Source of the DNA: Peltaster fructicola
Taxonomy: Eukaryota > Ascomycota > Dothideomycetes
Direction of reading: 5' to 3'
NCBI GenBank assembly: GCA_001592805.2
Contig: CP051142.1
Location: 2,728,001 to 2,792,000, forward strand
Length of the DNA stretch: 64,000 nt
The position numbers were made by a program, and so were the translations under genes. Below the pieces are notes generated by a model. It was not told the DNA's origin and made no database searches. It saw nothing but the letters and a program-made list of their open reading frames with translations. Shown in pieces: positions 9,605 through 22,029 of this stretch (position 1 is the first letter of the stretch; the number at the start of each line of letters is the position of its first letter).

Positions 9605-12133
9605 ATGACATCGCACTCCTTCTCGCAGATGCCCTCGCAGGCCTCACCGCAACAGCTGGCAGCTTCACAGGCAATGGGCAACATGGGACTTTACTCGAGT
9701 GCTGGCTACTCGATGTCCTTCGACAATGGCCAATACCCTCCACCGGCAACACATGGACATCCCGTCAATTTTACACAAAGCTTCCCAACTACGACCACTG
9801 CTGCTGCTAGGATCTCACGGTCGCAGATATACACGGTAGGGGTGAAGAAGTGACTATGCGCAGCTGCTAATGCTTACCAGGCCGTCTACTCTGGTGTGCA
9901 AGTATATGAGATGGATGTCGGAGGTGTCGCATGTATGCGTAGAAGACACGACGGATGGCTCAATGCTACGCAGATACTCAAGATCGCTGGAGTCGATAAA
10001 GGCAGAAGAACGAAAGTCCTGGAGAAAGAAATCTTGACTGGTGAACATGAGAAGGTCCAAGGTGGCTATGGCAAATACCAAGGCACATGGATCCCATTCG
10101 CTATCGGCGTGCGATTTTGCCGAGCATATGGTGTTGAGGAGATTCTCAAGCCATTACTCGAGTACGACATAGTGGGCGGAGGTCCAGAAGGACAGGACAC
10201 GCCCACTAAAGAGCAAGCCATGGCTGCCAGTCGGAAGAAGATGTTCATGAACGCTGGGAACAATGGTCCACTTGCTGGCAATGGCACCTTTTTCCAGAAC
10301 ATCTCCTCCTCGACCTCAGTCGCATTAGCTGGTCTCAGTAAAGCAGCTCGACTAAACTCTCCAGGACCAAGAGCATCACGGCCTGCAGTCCCTCGACAAG
10401 CCTCGCAACAAGAAGTCTTCTCCGCCAGTCAACAGAGTATGACCTCACAGAATAGCTTCACAGGCGACGACTCAGCGTACAACGGTCAGCCGAATGGCGA
10501 GCCACCAAGGAAGCGCATACGGCGAGAGAGTACTGACATGGCTCCTCCTAGTCTACCGGTCGAAGTTCCAATGTCGCCAACAGAGCCAAACGAAAGTTTC
10601 ATGTATGAGCCTGCTAGTCAAGAGCTGCAGCTCAATGGTGAGCCGATGGCTTCTACAGCTTTGCCGAACCCATCAACTAGAGAAGATCAAGAGAAGATGA
10701 ACTTGATCCTCGATCTCTTTGCAGAACAAGGCAAAATCGAGTACTCTCAGCATCCAGCGCTGAAACAACTGTCAGGTGAGGACTTTAACATTCCGCTGGA
10801 CGCATCCGCAAACAATGCATTACACTGGGCTGCTACACTCGCAAAGGTGCCGCTACTCAAGCTTCTCATCCAAAAAGGTGCAAACATCTGGCGAGGTAAT
10901 GCCGCCGGACAGACACCTTTGGTTGCTGCTGTCATCGTTAACAACTGTTGGGAGCATCAGTGTTTCCCTGAGCTGCTTGAGTTACTTAGCCCTTTGATCG
11001 AGGTCCGTGATGTGCAAGGACGAACTGTTCTTCACCATATTGCGGTATCATCTGGCATCAAAGGTCGTGCGCCGAGCAGCAAGTACTACCTTGAAGCGCT
11101 TCTAGAGTTCCTCGTCAGGATAGGCACCAAGAAGGCTGCAAATGGTATGGACATGAGCTTGAGCGAAGATCTGAGGCCGCAGAAGTCTGGTGCGGTCAGC
11201 CTTGTGCGATTCCTGTCTCATATCGTGAACGCTCGGGACAAGGCGGGCAACACAGCACTGAACTTGGTGGCCAGGATCGGCAACCGTAGCATCATCCAGC
11301 AACTACTTGAGATTCATGCAGATCCAGCCTTGCCTAACAACAAGGGCGTCAGTGCAAAGGACTTCGGCGTTGGTGTCCAGCCGGGAGAACCAACACCACT
11401 TGCGAGTGGACTCGCTAGCCAACAACCCTCACAAGAACAGACCGACGGGTGTATTGACCCAGCGCTAGGTGTGAGTCAAACAGAAGAACTAGGACAAGAT
11501 GTTATTGCTTCGATGACAGCTCTATTGACTCAGAACCTTGCCTCGCACAAGGAGATCCTACGACAACGGACCGAAGAGGTCGACAAGCTAAATGCACAAA
11601 TACAGGAGTTCTCAGCTGTGCAGAAAGCTGAGCTTGAGAAGTTCCAAGACCTGCAGATTAGAGTCAAGCGTCGGGATGAACGACAAGCTCGCCTGCGCAA
11701 TTTGAGGCGAGCAGTCGATGAGAGAAAGAAGTCATCTTCCTCAGCAACGCCTCTAGGCACGGCTGAAAGCAATCTCATCAGCAAGGACGTACAAGCAGCA
11801 CTTGAGATGTTGACAAGTGGTGCAGATGCAGCTGTGTCGCCCAGCATGCTCAAGGTGCTAAGCGCATCTCTTACCAAGAACAATGCTTCCCTGAAGCGCA
11901 AAGCAGATGAGCTGCACAGTCGCAGCTCCGAGCTTGAGAAACTGTACAGACGAGTTGTCAGTCTATGCACGGGTGTGCCAGAGGACAAAGTCGAGGAGGC
12001 ACTGCCAAATTTGATTGCTGCCATCGAAAGTGAGAAATCGAAGAACCTCAAGGGTGGTGAAGCGGGCGATGTCACGCGCGTGAGAGACTTCCTCAAGAGA
12101 GTTGAGAAAGGCGGCGCTGGCGTTGAGGTCTGA
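9605..12133 (+). CDS. APSES-ankyrin transcription factor (MBF/SBF subunit)
   Basis: DNA-binding subunit of the fungal G1/S regulator (S. cerevisiae Mbp1/Swi4, S. pombe Res1/Res2). Predicted 827 residues, with a 45-nt intron at 9836-9880 joining RSQIYT to AVYSGVQVYEMDVG. The APSES/KilA-N domain spans about residues 75-185 (WLNATQILKIAGVDKG, EKVQGGYGKYQGTWIPF). Ankyrin repeats follow at about 285-480 (NALHWAATLAKVPLLKLLIQ, GNTALNLVARIGNR). A Glu/Lys-rich coiled coil from about 565 probably mediates binding to a Swi6-like partner. A nuclear-localisation-like PPRKRIRRE is present near residue 215. Confidence 0.93.
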
Positions 12134-12282
12134 GTAGCGAAAGACTGTGTTGGTTGTTGCAGCTTGTGCCTAAAGCGAACATGAATCTTTGAATAGTGAA
12201 TACAGACGCTTTGCATGTGCCAACCGAGCTTTCTATTGACTTACCATGACCCAGTAAGTCGATTACAGCTCTTACACTTTCA

Positions 12283-12325
12283 CATCCTCTTACACTCTCA
12301 CTTTGACATCCTCTTGCACTCTCAC
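12283..12325. repeat. Short direct repeat in a pyrimidine-rich leader
   Basis: Two near-identical 19-bp blocks (CATCCTCTTACACTCTCAC and the same with one A-to-G change) lie 24 bp apart, just upstream of the Myb-like gene. They sit in a CT-rich tract typical of fungal promoters and 5' leaders. Confidence 0.6.
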
Positions 12326-12398
12326 GTCTTCTTCTACACTTCTGCCAGCACAAGAAACACAACAGTGAAAGTTCCTCGCAAGCTCCAATACCAAAATC

Positions 12399-13177
12399 AT
12401 GCGAGACCGATTTGACTCCGAGTCGGACGCTGAGCGGTCCGATGCCGCCGTGAAAAGGTCAAGCACAAATGTCGTTCGCCGCAGGACGACAGTCATGGGT
12501 GACGAATCTGTCCCAGCCAAAAGGCTTGAAGGTATGCCCAATAAAGCACGACAAGACAAGGTCGTGAAGAACACTCCAAAGGAGAAGACTCGTATGGTAT
12601 GTTCGTCCTCTGCCATACATATGCAGCACTGATCGGAGTGACAGCAAAGTCACAAACGCTCCACTCTCCGCAGCCGTCTCATTCCCAAGAGTGTGAAGGA
12701 CTGTGACGAGGCGGATACAATGCTGCTCGAGTGGAAGGACGCCGGGAAAACTTGGGAACAGATCAAAGAACAGTGGCTCGAACTAACCGGTGAGCAAGTG
12801 GCTAAGTCATCTCTGCCGAATCGATACCAGTATGTTTGAAGGGGGAGGTGGTTGATGACACCGCTGACAATGTCCAGACGACTGAAGGACAACTTTTGTG
12901 TGCTCTCACCTGAAGACCTACAATGTATGCTGGTTGCAAAACAGAAGATCGAGAAGAACTTCGAGACTGAGAAGTGGAACAATATTGCAGCCGAGATGCT
13001 CGAGCAGGGAGTCGATGGAGATCTCAACGTACGCATAATAACTTCTTCACCTTGAGATATACTGACAGTGACCAGCCAAAGGCTCTGCAGCGCATGTACA
13101 AGCGCACGATGATCGAAGCAGGTGCTGTCCTGCCCGAAGGAGTCTCGGATGCTGACATGCAAGTTGACGATGAGTGA
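12399..13177 (+). CDS. Myb/SANT-like small nuclear protein
   Basis: Predicted 211 residues from four exons; introns at 12597-12644, 12830-12877 and 13029-13075 (47-48 nt each) keep the frame throughout. The centre contains a tryptophan-spaced Myb-like helix-turn-helix (EWKDAGKTWEQIKEQWLEL ... SLPNRYQRLKDNF), a pattern I know from uncharacterised fungal Myb-type proteins. Basic N-terminal tracts (VVRRRTT, KVVKNTPKEK) suit a nuclear protein. Role unknown; DNA binding is inferred from the fold pattern only. Confidence 0.75.
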
Positions 13178-13466
13178 GAAATGAGTGCAATGCTTGTACT
13201 TGCAAGTAGGCAGGATGCTTGGGAGTGACAGACAGCATGGTGGTTGCAATGGATTGTACAGGTCAGGTGTCATCGGTAGTGGTCGAACCGCTGCTTGCAG
13301 CTAGTATGAATGGTGCTTCGATGCTCAAAATATATCCTGCGGTAGCCATGGCTACTCATACAGCATTGTGACAGTGACCGTGACCTGAGGTCATTACCAC
13401 GGAAGCATTCCGCACAACACCTTGCTTGTTGACAGCAGATGGCATGGCGACCATGCACATAACAAT

Positions 13467-14304
13467 ATGGTAGGTTCAATTCACATACTGGAGCAAAAGC
13501 ACGACTGACAATGTACAGAGTGCGCTGTATAACTCAGCATTACGACAGTCCAAGTCCATACGTGCAGACCTCGAAGCTCTGAATGCAGCGCCAACGACAA
13601 CACCTGCATTGCAAGGCCAATTGACATCCTCGCTGACTTCCTTCTCGCGAACCCTTGACGATTATCAGAGGAACATCGACAATGAGTTGGTACCTGATAA
13701 GGCAGAGAAGGGTAAGGAGCGCATAACAAATTTTCGTACTGAGCTGCTTGAATTTCGAAGTCGATTTGCAGAACTGAAGCACGAAAAAGAGGAGGCCCAA
13801 CAGTCTACAAACAGGACGGAACTGCTTGGTAGACGTCCGTATACAAGCAGCACTCCCGAGAATCCTTACTCGGATGCTGCTGTAGCGTCTGGCGCCGGAG
13901 GTGGAGGTCAGAACGTCAATCCACTGTTCAGGACGAAGAATGCAAACTTCCAACCAGGTCAAGGACCTAATTCTTACTCGACATATCAATCGCCGTACGG
14001 TCTATCACATGATGATCAACGTGAGAGTCAAGCGTTGAGAGAGCAGAACTTCTTGGGTTCGTCGAATCAAATACTGGATGACTATATCAGCAGAGGTCGA
14101 GATGTGCTCAGCAACCTTGGTGATCAACGAGAGATGCTCAAAGGTACACAAAGGAAGCTTTACAGTGTAGCCGGTACGCTTGGCATCTCGACCAACACCA
14201 TCAAGATGGTTGAGAACCGTGCCAAGCAGGACAAGTGGATCTTTTGGGGAGGTGTCGTTGTTTTCATCATCTTTGTGTATTTTGTGCTACGCTACCTGAG
14301 ATGA
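13467..14304 (+). CDS. BOS1: ER-Golgi Qb-SNARE Bos1 (membrin)
   Basis: SNARE for COPII vesicle fusion between ER and Golgi, acting with Sed5, Bet1 and Sec22. The 262-residue product begins MSALYNSALRQSKSIRADLE and has the SNARE helix (about 175-235, LREQNFLGSSNQILDDY...GDQREMLKGTQRKLYSVA) and a single C-terminal membrane anchor (WIFWGGVVVFIIFVYFVL). The conserved N-terminus is recovered only if a 49-nt intron (13470-13518, GTAGGT donor, CTGACAATGTACAG end) immediately follows the ATG, so the first coding exon is the start codon alone. Confidence 0.93.
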
Positions 14305-14421
14305 TCTGGGTTTGTGGGTCATGATAATTAGCGAGGCGCAACGGTATGGAAAAATGATAGCATCTGGCAATGGACGTTGAGGAATGTACTTGACGATGGC
14401 AAAGTAGCCGATATACTGTAG

Positions 14422-16255
14422 CTACAGAGCAGGGGGCTTCTCACTGGCCGGACTCTTTGCCCAGCCTTGCTTCCGTCTGTCACTCGCCCAGGTTCCCCAA
14501 GATGAGAAATATGCACCAGCACGAAGACCTGCTGTCTGTACTGTACTTTGAGCAACCTGAAGCTGTGTCGGATTTGATCTCTCATCACCTCCTTGAGCCC
14601 TGCTCTCTTCAGATCGCTTTCGTTGTGTCTCTCGCATAGTCTCGATATCGGACCACACTTTGCTGAACGCAGTACTTACGGTTGTGCGGCCGTCAGCAAG
14701 ACGCTTACCAACAGCGTCTCTCGTTTGGCTGAACTTCTCGTCTAGATGAAGTTCAGCGACTTGAGCAGCAAGTCTTCGCTGCACATCCTCAATGGTCATT
14801 CCGCCAGCGCATGGATGCTTAGGCTCAACGATGTCGAACAATTGACTGTCCGTGACGCGGTCCCATAGTCGATAGTTCCCTGTCTGCTGCCATGCTTGTA
14901 TAAAGCTGTGCGCAAAGTCTTCGGCTGGGTCACCGTGAATGTCCGAGAATATTGGCTTACCGTCCGAGCCGTGCTTGAGAGAGTACTGATGGTACTTGAC
15001 GGCAGACAGCATGGCCAGGAGATACTCCTCGAACTGCAGACGAATGAACTCCTCGCTGCCCGCGTACCCGTGTGTCGATGGTCGAGAAGGATCAGCTTCG
15101 TCCCAGGTATCATTGACAGATTGAGTGAGGAAGTCTATCCACCGGCGATCTGGGACAGACAGTGTAAGTGCTGCTTTCAGGGCAGGAGATAGAGTTGTGA
15201 CAGTGTGCTCGTCCAGGTTGACCAGCACGTCGCAGTAGCGCTCCTTCTGACTCAGCAGGAGGCTGTTCGTCGTACCCAGCATGTAACTCTTCACACTGGG
15301 CTCAGTGAGTCCATCCATGCTCTGAAGAGGCGTATATGGGCCGAAGACACTTCCCCGGCCGAAGATCTGTAGTGGAAGTCCCATGTATGCCAGCAAGGAG
15401 GCACGGTCACTCGTCCGCACGGAGTCCTGACTCTTGACAGTCGTTGCATAGCGGTCCAGCTCCGGCGCTGCACAGTCCTGCAGCTTCCGCACCAGACCTG
15501 GAATCAATGAGAGCAGGGAAAACTGTACCTGGCAGACATGTTCGCAATGGGAGCCAAAGAAGAGCATCTGCTATTGTCAGCATGGGTCTGTTGCAATATC
15601 CAGGCGCCCTCACTTTTGGCTGTAGCAACAGGCATTTCAGCAGTACAAGTGTCTGCCATTTGTATGTGTGCACAATCTCTCGTAACGACAGACCAAAGAA
15701 CTGATCTCTGTCATCCTCTGCCACATCATGCTCAACCGCCAGGCTCTCTCGAAAGTGCTAATCACAAGTCAGTGCGTGCCAATGCACCATTCACTACCGT
15801 CACTGACCTACCTGTAGTATCTCAATATCTCGAAAGTCTTTTTGTGCGAACCAAGCTCTTGTAACAATGGATAACTTCTCCCTCAAGGCGCTGAAGTCCT
15901 GTGGCCGATCTGTAATGGCAACGACTGCCTTCTGTACAGCACTCCTAGTCACATCCACCGGCCTGAAAAGCAGCTCAGATGCGTCGAGCTGCTGAGTACA
16001 ACTTATGCCAAAAACCGATGTAGGCTCCACGTCTGCTCCCTCTTTCGCTTTGTAGACCAGTGTGAAGTATGAGAACTCTTCCGTTGATGTGTGAGCGCCG
16101 TCTGGCAGCGCCATGTAGGGTATCAGAGACCAATCATTCTCGATGGTCGGATCGATGCCAGCATCGTCGCCAATCCAGTGCTCTATCTCAGGTCCTCGGG
16201 CATGATGAAAGTCGACGACGCAGAGCAAGGGCGCGAAAGGTTGTTTCTTAGACAT
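14422..16255 (-). CDS. AVL9: Avl9-type late secretory pathway protein
   Basis: DENN-related cytoplasmic protein required for exocytic transport from the Golgi in yeast. Three exons (16255-15812, 15757-15614, 15567-14422), with introns of 54 and 46 nt, give 577 residues. The N-terminal block LLCVVDFHHARGPEIEHWIG, the segment QQLDASELLFRPVDVTRSAVQKAV and the region from FFGLSLREIVH are characteristic of Avl9. The C-terminal 120 residues are charged and look disordered. The 3' end converges on BOS1 with only 117 bp between stop codons. Confidence 0.9.
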
Positions 16256-16699
16256 GTTGTTGTCTGAGGACGTCCCGATGCACTGTCATCTTTGGAAAAA
16301 GACCTGCTGTAAGGTCAGGTCGATCGCATGAGTTTTATGTTGCAGGTTTGCTGCGCTGGCAACCAACACTATGGGTAAAGTTGGGTGCCCTCTACCAACA
16401 ATACCATTGTTGCACGTCACTCGATATTACCGCATGCAGCACGTGTCCATTCTGTATCACCACACGCGTTCAATACGTTTCTAGAGCAGGAGCAGCTCTA
16501 TCTCCTGGGGTGGCAGGTGGCTGCGCAGACAAATCGCCTACAGCATGTATTCATGGCTCTCATGGTTCTCGGTCTAATTGTTGATGGAATCCTGGCATTA
16601 ACAAGAACCCCATCATCCTCCGTCATCTTGATATGTAGCGTCGTCTCATCCATGCCTTGCCATGCTCTTGATGTCTAGTGAAAGTGCGCATACATTTGT

Positions 16700-18149
16700 C
16701 TACGCCGCTGGTGCTGCGACCTTTTCGCCATTTGCATCTGCTCCTTGTTCTGCGTTCTCTCTGATGTCGTGGAAGTCTAGGATCTCGGAGTACCTACGAC
16801 TCTTGTCAGCTCTGTTGCATATGAAAGGGGTTCTCCCACTACTCACATCATGATCTTCCATGTATCCACTGGAAGGTCTGCATCATTGAAGGACCAGTCG
16901 AACTTCTCATTTGCTACTGGCTCATCTGTGGGATCATGGTATGGTGACAGGTACTGGTCTGCAAGAGCCTCTCCTGCCTTGACTCGCTTCTTTGGGTCAA
17001 AGACCAGCATGCGCTCCAGCAGCTCAATCGCCTGTGGATCGGCATTCTTGAACTTGTTCTTGAGAGGTTGTCGTTCTCGTTTCGGCAGGGACTGCACAAA
17101 TCTGAGGGTGTTCTCGCTGCAGATAGTTTGAATGACATCGTCTGGTGGTGTTCCAAGCAGCTCAGTGATGATGGAGAACTGGTTGACATGATCCTTTCCT
17201 GGGAACAATGGCTTGCCCTCAAGCATCTCTGCAAAGATACAGCCCGCACTCCAGATGTCCACTTCCACGTCGTATTTCTGCCAGGTAAGCATGATCTCTG
17301 GCGCTCTGTAGTATCTCGTAGAAACATATCCGGTCATTTGAGGATCCTGAATTCGAGCAAGGCCAAAATCGCAAATCTTGAGGTCGCAGTTCTCGTTGAC
17401 CAGAATGTTGGAGGGTTTGAGATCACGATGGACAACACCAGCTGAGTGGACGTACTTCAGACCGCGCTGTCACACATGGTCAGCACAGCCTCCACAAGGA
17501 CGGATTTCCACACGACTAACCAAGATCTGGTACAGGAAGTACTGGATGAATTGCTTCTCGAGAGGTCGGGATGTGAGGAGTCGGTGAAGGTCGGTTCCGA
17601 GCAATTCAGTGACGAAGTAGCTGCGAGATCGTTAGTCTGCTGGATCCACAGTCGATCTCTCCAACATACATATCCTCGAGTGGTGAGATGAAGATGTCGC
17701 TCAAGCTGATGACCTGATGGCGATGTTAGCAGTGCCAGCGTTCCAGGACTTATTCGTCCCTACATTCTCATGTCGCAAGTGCTTCAACAGCTTCAACTCT
17801 CGGTACGTCCGCTTTGACAACACTGGTGTGCTGAATGGCTTCATGATCTTCTTGATAGCCACTGCTTGGCTTGTAAGTTGGTCTTTTGCTGAGCTGTGCG
17901 AATCGTGAGTGGCTGTGGTTTACCACAGATCTTGCGCAAACTCACCATACTAGACCGAAAGCTCCCATTCCGACGGGTTGGAGATCAGTGTATCGGCTTG
18001 TGATCTTGCTATCGTCAGACCGTGCTCATCGACATACACTCGTCCTGAGCTCACCTCAAACGTGGTGCCGAAGATCTAGTTGTTTATCAGCAGGTGAAAA
18101 GGCATCTGCGCAACGATAACCTTACCTGTGCTCGCACGAACTCAGCCAT
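16700..18149 (-). CDS. HOG1: HOG1-family stress-activated MAP kinase
   Basis: Terminal kinase of the osmotic/oxidative stress pathway (p38 class). Eight exons give 363 residues; introns are 18076-18125, 18005-18054, 17894-17945, 17714-17763, 17621-17669, 17467-17520 and 16794-16846. Visible motifs: ATP loop GMGAFG, VAIKK lysine, VHRDLKPSN catalytic loop, DFG, activation lip T171-G172-Y173 and the CD domain within [16 protein letters not shown]. The TGY lip identifies the HOG branch rather than TEY kinases. The first two coding exons are only 24 and 21 nt. Cytoplasmic, moving to the nucleus when phosphorylated by a Pbs2-type MAPKK (family knowledge). Confidence 0.97.
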
Positions 18150-20305
18150 GATGGGCGATTGGTATGCAAATGCTTGCTTCTTGCAGTCGGAAAATGTCTC
18201 TACGCTTCTTTCAGCAACCCGCACTGATCGCAATCTTGTGGTGGTGTGATGCTGACCTTCACAAGATGATGTCGTAGAGGAGATGGAAGTGTTTTTGGCT
18301 TGATTGTCGCGCGAAAGGCCGGTAGAAAGTGGGGCGGGTAACGACTCGATTTCGCTCGATGATGCAAGCTCGTAGCAATGACTGCTGGCGAGAGATGGCT
18401 GTGTCACGTTCGTGAGCTTGCGTCCTGTCTGATGACTGAATCACCCTTTCAGATGATTGTGCGCAACGTACGAATGTTCTTGTCGGCGGTGATGTTGCCC
18501 TGGTCGTGCCGATCACTGGACAAAAAGGATGAGCGCGGGGATGTGCCTGATGAGATCACGCTTCTTGCTCCCGGCGAAACAGGCTTCTTTCACAGAGAGT
18601 GCTGGCTGATGTTGGTGCTGAAGAAGGGAGGAGTCTCGAAGAGAAAAGAAGACGAATCGCGACTAGGAGTTTCCGTCAGATCATCTACTACGGCTTTGGG
18701 TTGTTATTCGCGGTGCTCTGCTAACACTAAACTACCGCCAGCGACATCGAGATCACCGATCTCACAGCGAAGATCGACTTTTCTGTAGACGGAAGGTCAG
18801 GCAAGTTACAGCCAGCACCAGCCACAGAGGACACGCCCCGTGGAATGAGCAGTAGAGATCTACGATGACGAAACTCTTTCGAGGTGGCTTGCTGCTGGCG
18901 ACAAGCTTTTCTTCTCTTCGCACGTTTTCTGATGCTGTAGCGCTCTGCCTGCGCCGCTTGTGCTTTACCTGAGTTCAGCATGGTCTGCTCTTGTTGCAAG
19001 CACCTGCCGTATACGCTACCATCGGTCCGACATCGTGAGACTCCTCTTGTCCGGGTGGAGGTTCTACCTTGGTGGACGTGCCGGCAACATGGTGGCATGT
19101 TCCACGAATGAACACTGCCCTCACGGATCAGCTTCAGGCACAGCTGGCACTGAACGAATGGCGAAGGCTGTACACCAAGGATGTGCAGCACCATCCACAT
19201 ACATCCAACAGCCACATCATGCACATCAGTGATCTGTTCCTTCGAAACAGCATGTGGCTTTCCCCACAGCGTTCTATCTTGAGCTCTTGATGATGACATA
19301 GCGCGAAGGGCGTGGCTAGTCGCCGGAAAAGAGATGCAAGACACAGGGATCCTTGGCGTAGGAGCGTTATAATGCTCACGACATATAAGGCTTCAGTCTT
19401 GCATTGCCAAGGACACTGATGACCACGCGCATCTGCAATCGCATATCTCTCCGAGCGATACATGGCCTTGACAGCCCGCACTTTGCATGAGATGCTCTCC
19501 TCAAATGCACAGACACTATCTGCGTGCATGATGCTGACGCTTGCGGTATAGGCAGCATCGAGAACGCCGAAGATTCTTGCCGATAGCGAGGTGTTCACAA
19601 CGTCTTGTCTTGTTTGCGTAGCTGGACAAAGACCATGTCTACTGCGAAACTCCCAAGGAGCGAGACCAGATGTCTCTCGAGCTGCAGCAGGCCATGTATC
19701 TAGACCGTATGCCGGGATCATTCTAAGCGATTCGTGAGCTCGCGTGCGTGCACCACAACTTTGTTCCCCAAAAAACTGGCTCCTTCTGATCTGCCGCCGT
19801 TGGCTGAGCTCAAAGAGTAGCTTATTAGATCTTCAGCTCTCTGTCTCCAACGTCTGTCTTGCCCTTCTATCTTTGAACGACTGATACACCGAGTATAACT
19901 CTATTCTGCCAACCCAACTGCCGCCAAGAGCAGTGATCATTATCTACGAAACTCTCCGCCGCGACCACTCTCCAAGCTGCAACAGCCCTGCAAAGCGTCA
20001 TCCTATCTTGGCGAAAAGCCGACATCAAATCCCAGTGATCGAGACGACCCTACCTGGTCTCCCGGATAAAGAACAAAGAGACATTGCCCGCGATCTACCA
20101 CCTGCGACCTTCCTGCGCGCACACGGCGGCACCTTTCCAGCTCGTCCGACAGCCTGCAAGTTTCGCAGCTCGTGAAGCTTGTACAACGAGAGCACAACTC
20201 TGGTCTGTGGGCCTGCCCACTCCCCTCGGACCATCATCACTATCACGCTTCTGCTGCACAACTATCTGATGTCGCCTGCGCAACTGGCGACAGATCTGCA
20301 GCAGT
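18150..20305. other. Long divergent intergenic region (HOG1 / G-alpha)
   Basis: A 2.16-kb gap between two divergent signalling genes. Frames of 100-205 codons occur on both strands (for example 18727-19344 minus), but none shows a domain, matching splice sites or recognisable composition. The part from about 19790 to 20305 is C/A/T-rich and resembles a long 5' leader for the G-alpha gene. Confidence 0.5.
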
Positions 20306-21574
20306 ATGGGTGTATGCATGTCGAGTAACAATGCTGAGGATGCCGATCAGAAGAAGCGCAGTCAGATGATAGATCGGTCGTTGGAGGAGGACTCTAAGAA
20401 ACTCAAGAGAGAATGCAAGATACTACTGCTTGGTAATGGAAGCGATCAGAGCTAGCACTGTGCGCAGCTAACGGAATATAGGATCTGGTGAGAGTGGCAA
20501 GAGTACGATCGTTAAGCAGATGAAGATCATACACCAGAATGGCTACACCATGGACGAGCTCGCTCTGTACAGACATACCATCTACAAGAACCTTGTCGAC
20601 TGCGCAAAGGCCTTGGTTGGCGCTATGCGACAGTTCGACATACAACCAGAGTCGCAGGACACCGAGGCTTGCTGTACCATGATAATGGACTTCGCTGTTG
20701 ACCCGGATCCTCAACAACCATTACCTCCACAAATCGGCGAGGCAATAGCGTGTCTATGGAAAGATACATGCATACCGAAGGTCTGGGACCATTCGCATGA
20801 GTTCTACATCATGGACTCAGCACCATAGTGAGTTCTCAAAAGTCTAGACTGCGTTCAGACACTGATCCTATAGTTTCTTCGACGAGGTATACCGGATATC
20901 AGCGCGTGACTATCTCCCTACAGAGGCGGACGTCCTCAGAGCGCGAACCAAGACAACTGGTATCTACGAGACAAAGTTCCAGATGGGCACGCTCAGCATT
21001 CAGTATGTTCTACCATCAATCCACACGTGGTACCACTGACAAGCCATCTAGCATGTTCGACGTAGGCGGGCAAAGAAGTGAACGCAAGAAATGGATACAT
21101 TGTTTTGAGAACGTCACATCCATCATCTTTTGCGTGGCTCTCAGTGAATACGACCAAGTCCTACTCGAGGAAGCCAATCAGAACCGCATGATGGAGTCTC
21201 TTGTGCTCTTCGACTCGGTCGTGAACTCCCGGTGGTTCATGAGGACGTCTATCATTCTCTTCCTCAACAAGGTCGATCTCTTCAAACAGAAGCTTGGCAA
21301 ATCACCTCTTAGCAATTGGTTCCCGGACTATTCGGGAGGCAACGATGTCAACCGAGCTGCTAAATATCTTCTCTGGCGGTTCAATCAGGTCAACAGAGCA
21401 CACCTGAACCTCTACCCACAGTGAGCGCCCAGTATAATAGCGTGAAAATGGACACAGTGCTAACGTTTTCTCAGCCTTACACAAGCGACAGACACATCAA
21501 ACATACGACTTGTATTCGCAGCTGTGAAAGAGACAATTCTGCAGAATGCTCTCAAGGATTCGGGTATTCTCTGA
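20306..21574 (+). CDS. Heterotrimeric G-protein alpha subunit, group III
   Basis: GTP-binding signalling subunit of the GanB/GPA-3 class, which usually couples nutrient sensing to cAMP/PKA. Five exons (introns 20433-20481, 20828-20873, 21003-21051, 21421-21474) encode 356 residues. Motifs: N-terminal MGVCMSS with Gly2 for myristoylation and Cys4 for palmitoylation, P-loop GSGESGKST, switch [18 protein letters not shown], and a TQATDT form of the TCAT box. The C-terminus LKDSGIL lacks the pertussis-toxin cysteine, which together with MGVCMSS points to group III rather than the FadA/group I type. Confidence 0.95.
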
Positions 21575-22029
21575 ACGGCAATAAAAAGGAGGACAACCTC
21601 GCGATACCCTCAAGCACCACGATGGCTACATCGTAGGAGCCTGGCAAGGCGTTGGAGATACACTTTAGGCGCATTGCGGCATACGTCTGGATGAAAATGC
21701 TTTGCGGCTATGCTGCGCGTATACACACGGCCGTGCTCATAGCTCGTACACAATAATGAAGACTTTACGTTTTGATGAGATAAGCCATCCAGTCGTGCTG
21801 CGAAGACAGTGTTATTGAATGCTATACATGAAACGCTTGAATCATTCCTGCGTGTTTGTGTGCTCGGCAAAGCCTCAGTCAGACACCAACTTCACCTTAC
21901 CAGAGACGTCACGTCTGACGCAGGTGTTGACTCAGACACAAGACACCTAGGTAATGTAGAAGAATGATGCACCATTTCTGCCACATCCCGATACGCTCAC
22001 GTCACCTCCTACACCACACTTACCTGACC
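21575..22029. other. Intergenic region before the chitin-synthase-like gene
   Basis: A 455-bp gap holding the 3' end of the G-alpha transcript and the promoter of the next gene. No gene-like frame. Confidence 0.5.

Noticed and set aside
16385-16678. 97-codon plus-strand frame with a hydrophobic stretch between AVL9 and HOG1
   Set aside because: It fills the 5' region of AVL9 and the 3' region of HOG1, has no homology I can name, and a short hydrophobic run alone is weak evidence.
18727-19344. 205-codon minus-strand frame upstream of HOG1
   Set aside because: No recognisable domain; the composition resembles random translation and it lies in an evident intergenic or leader region.
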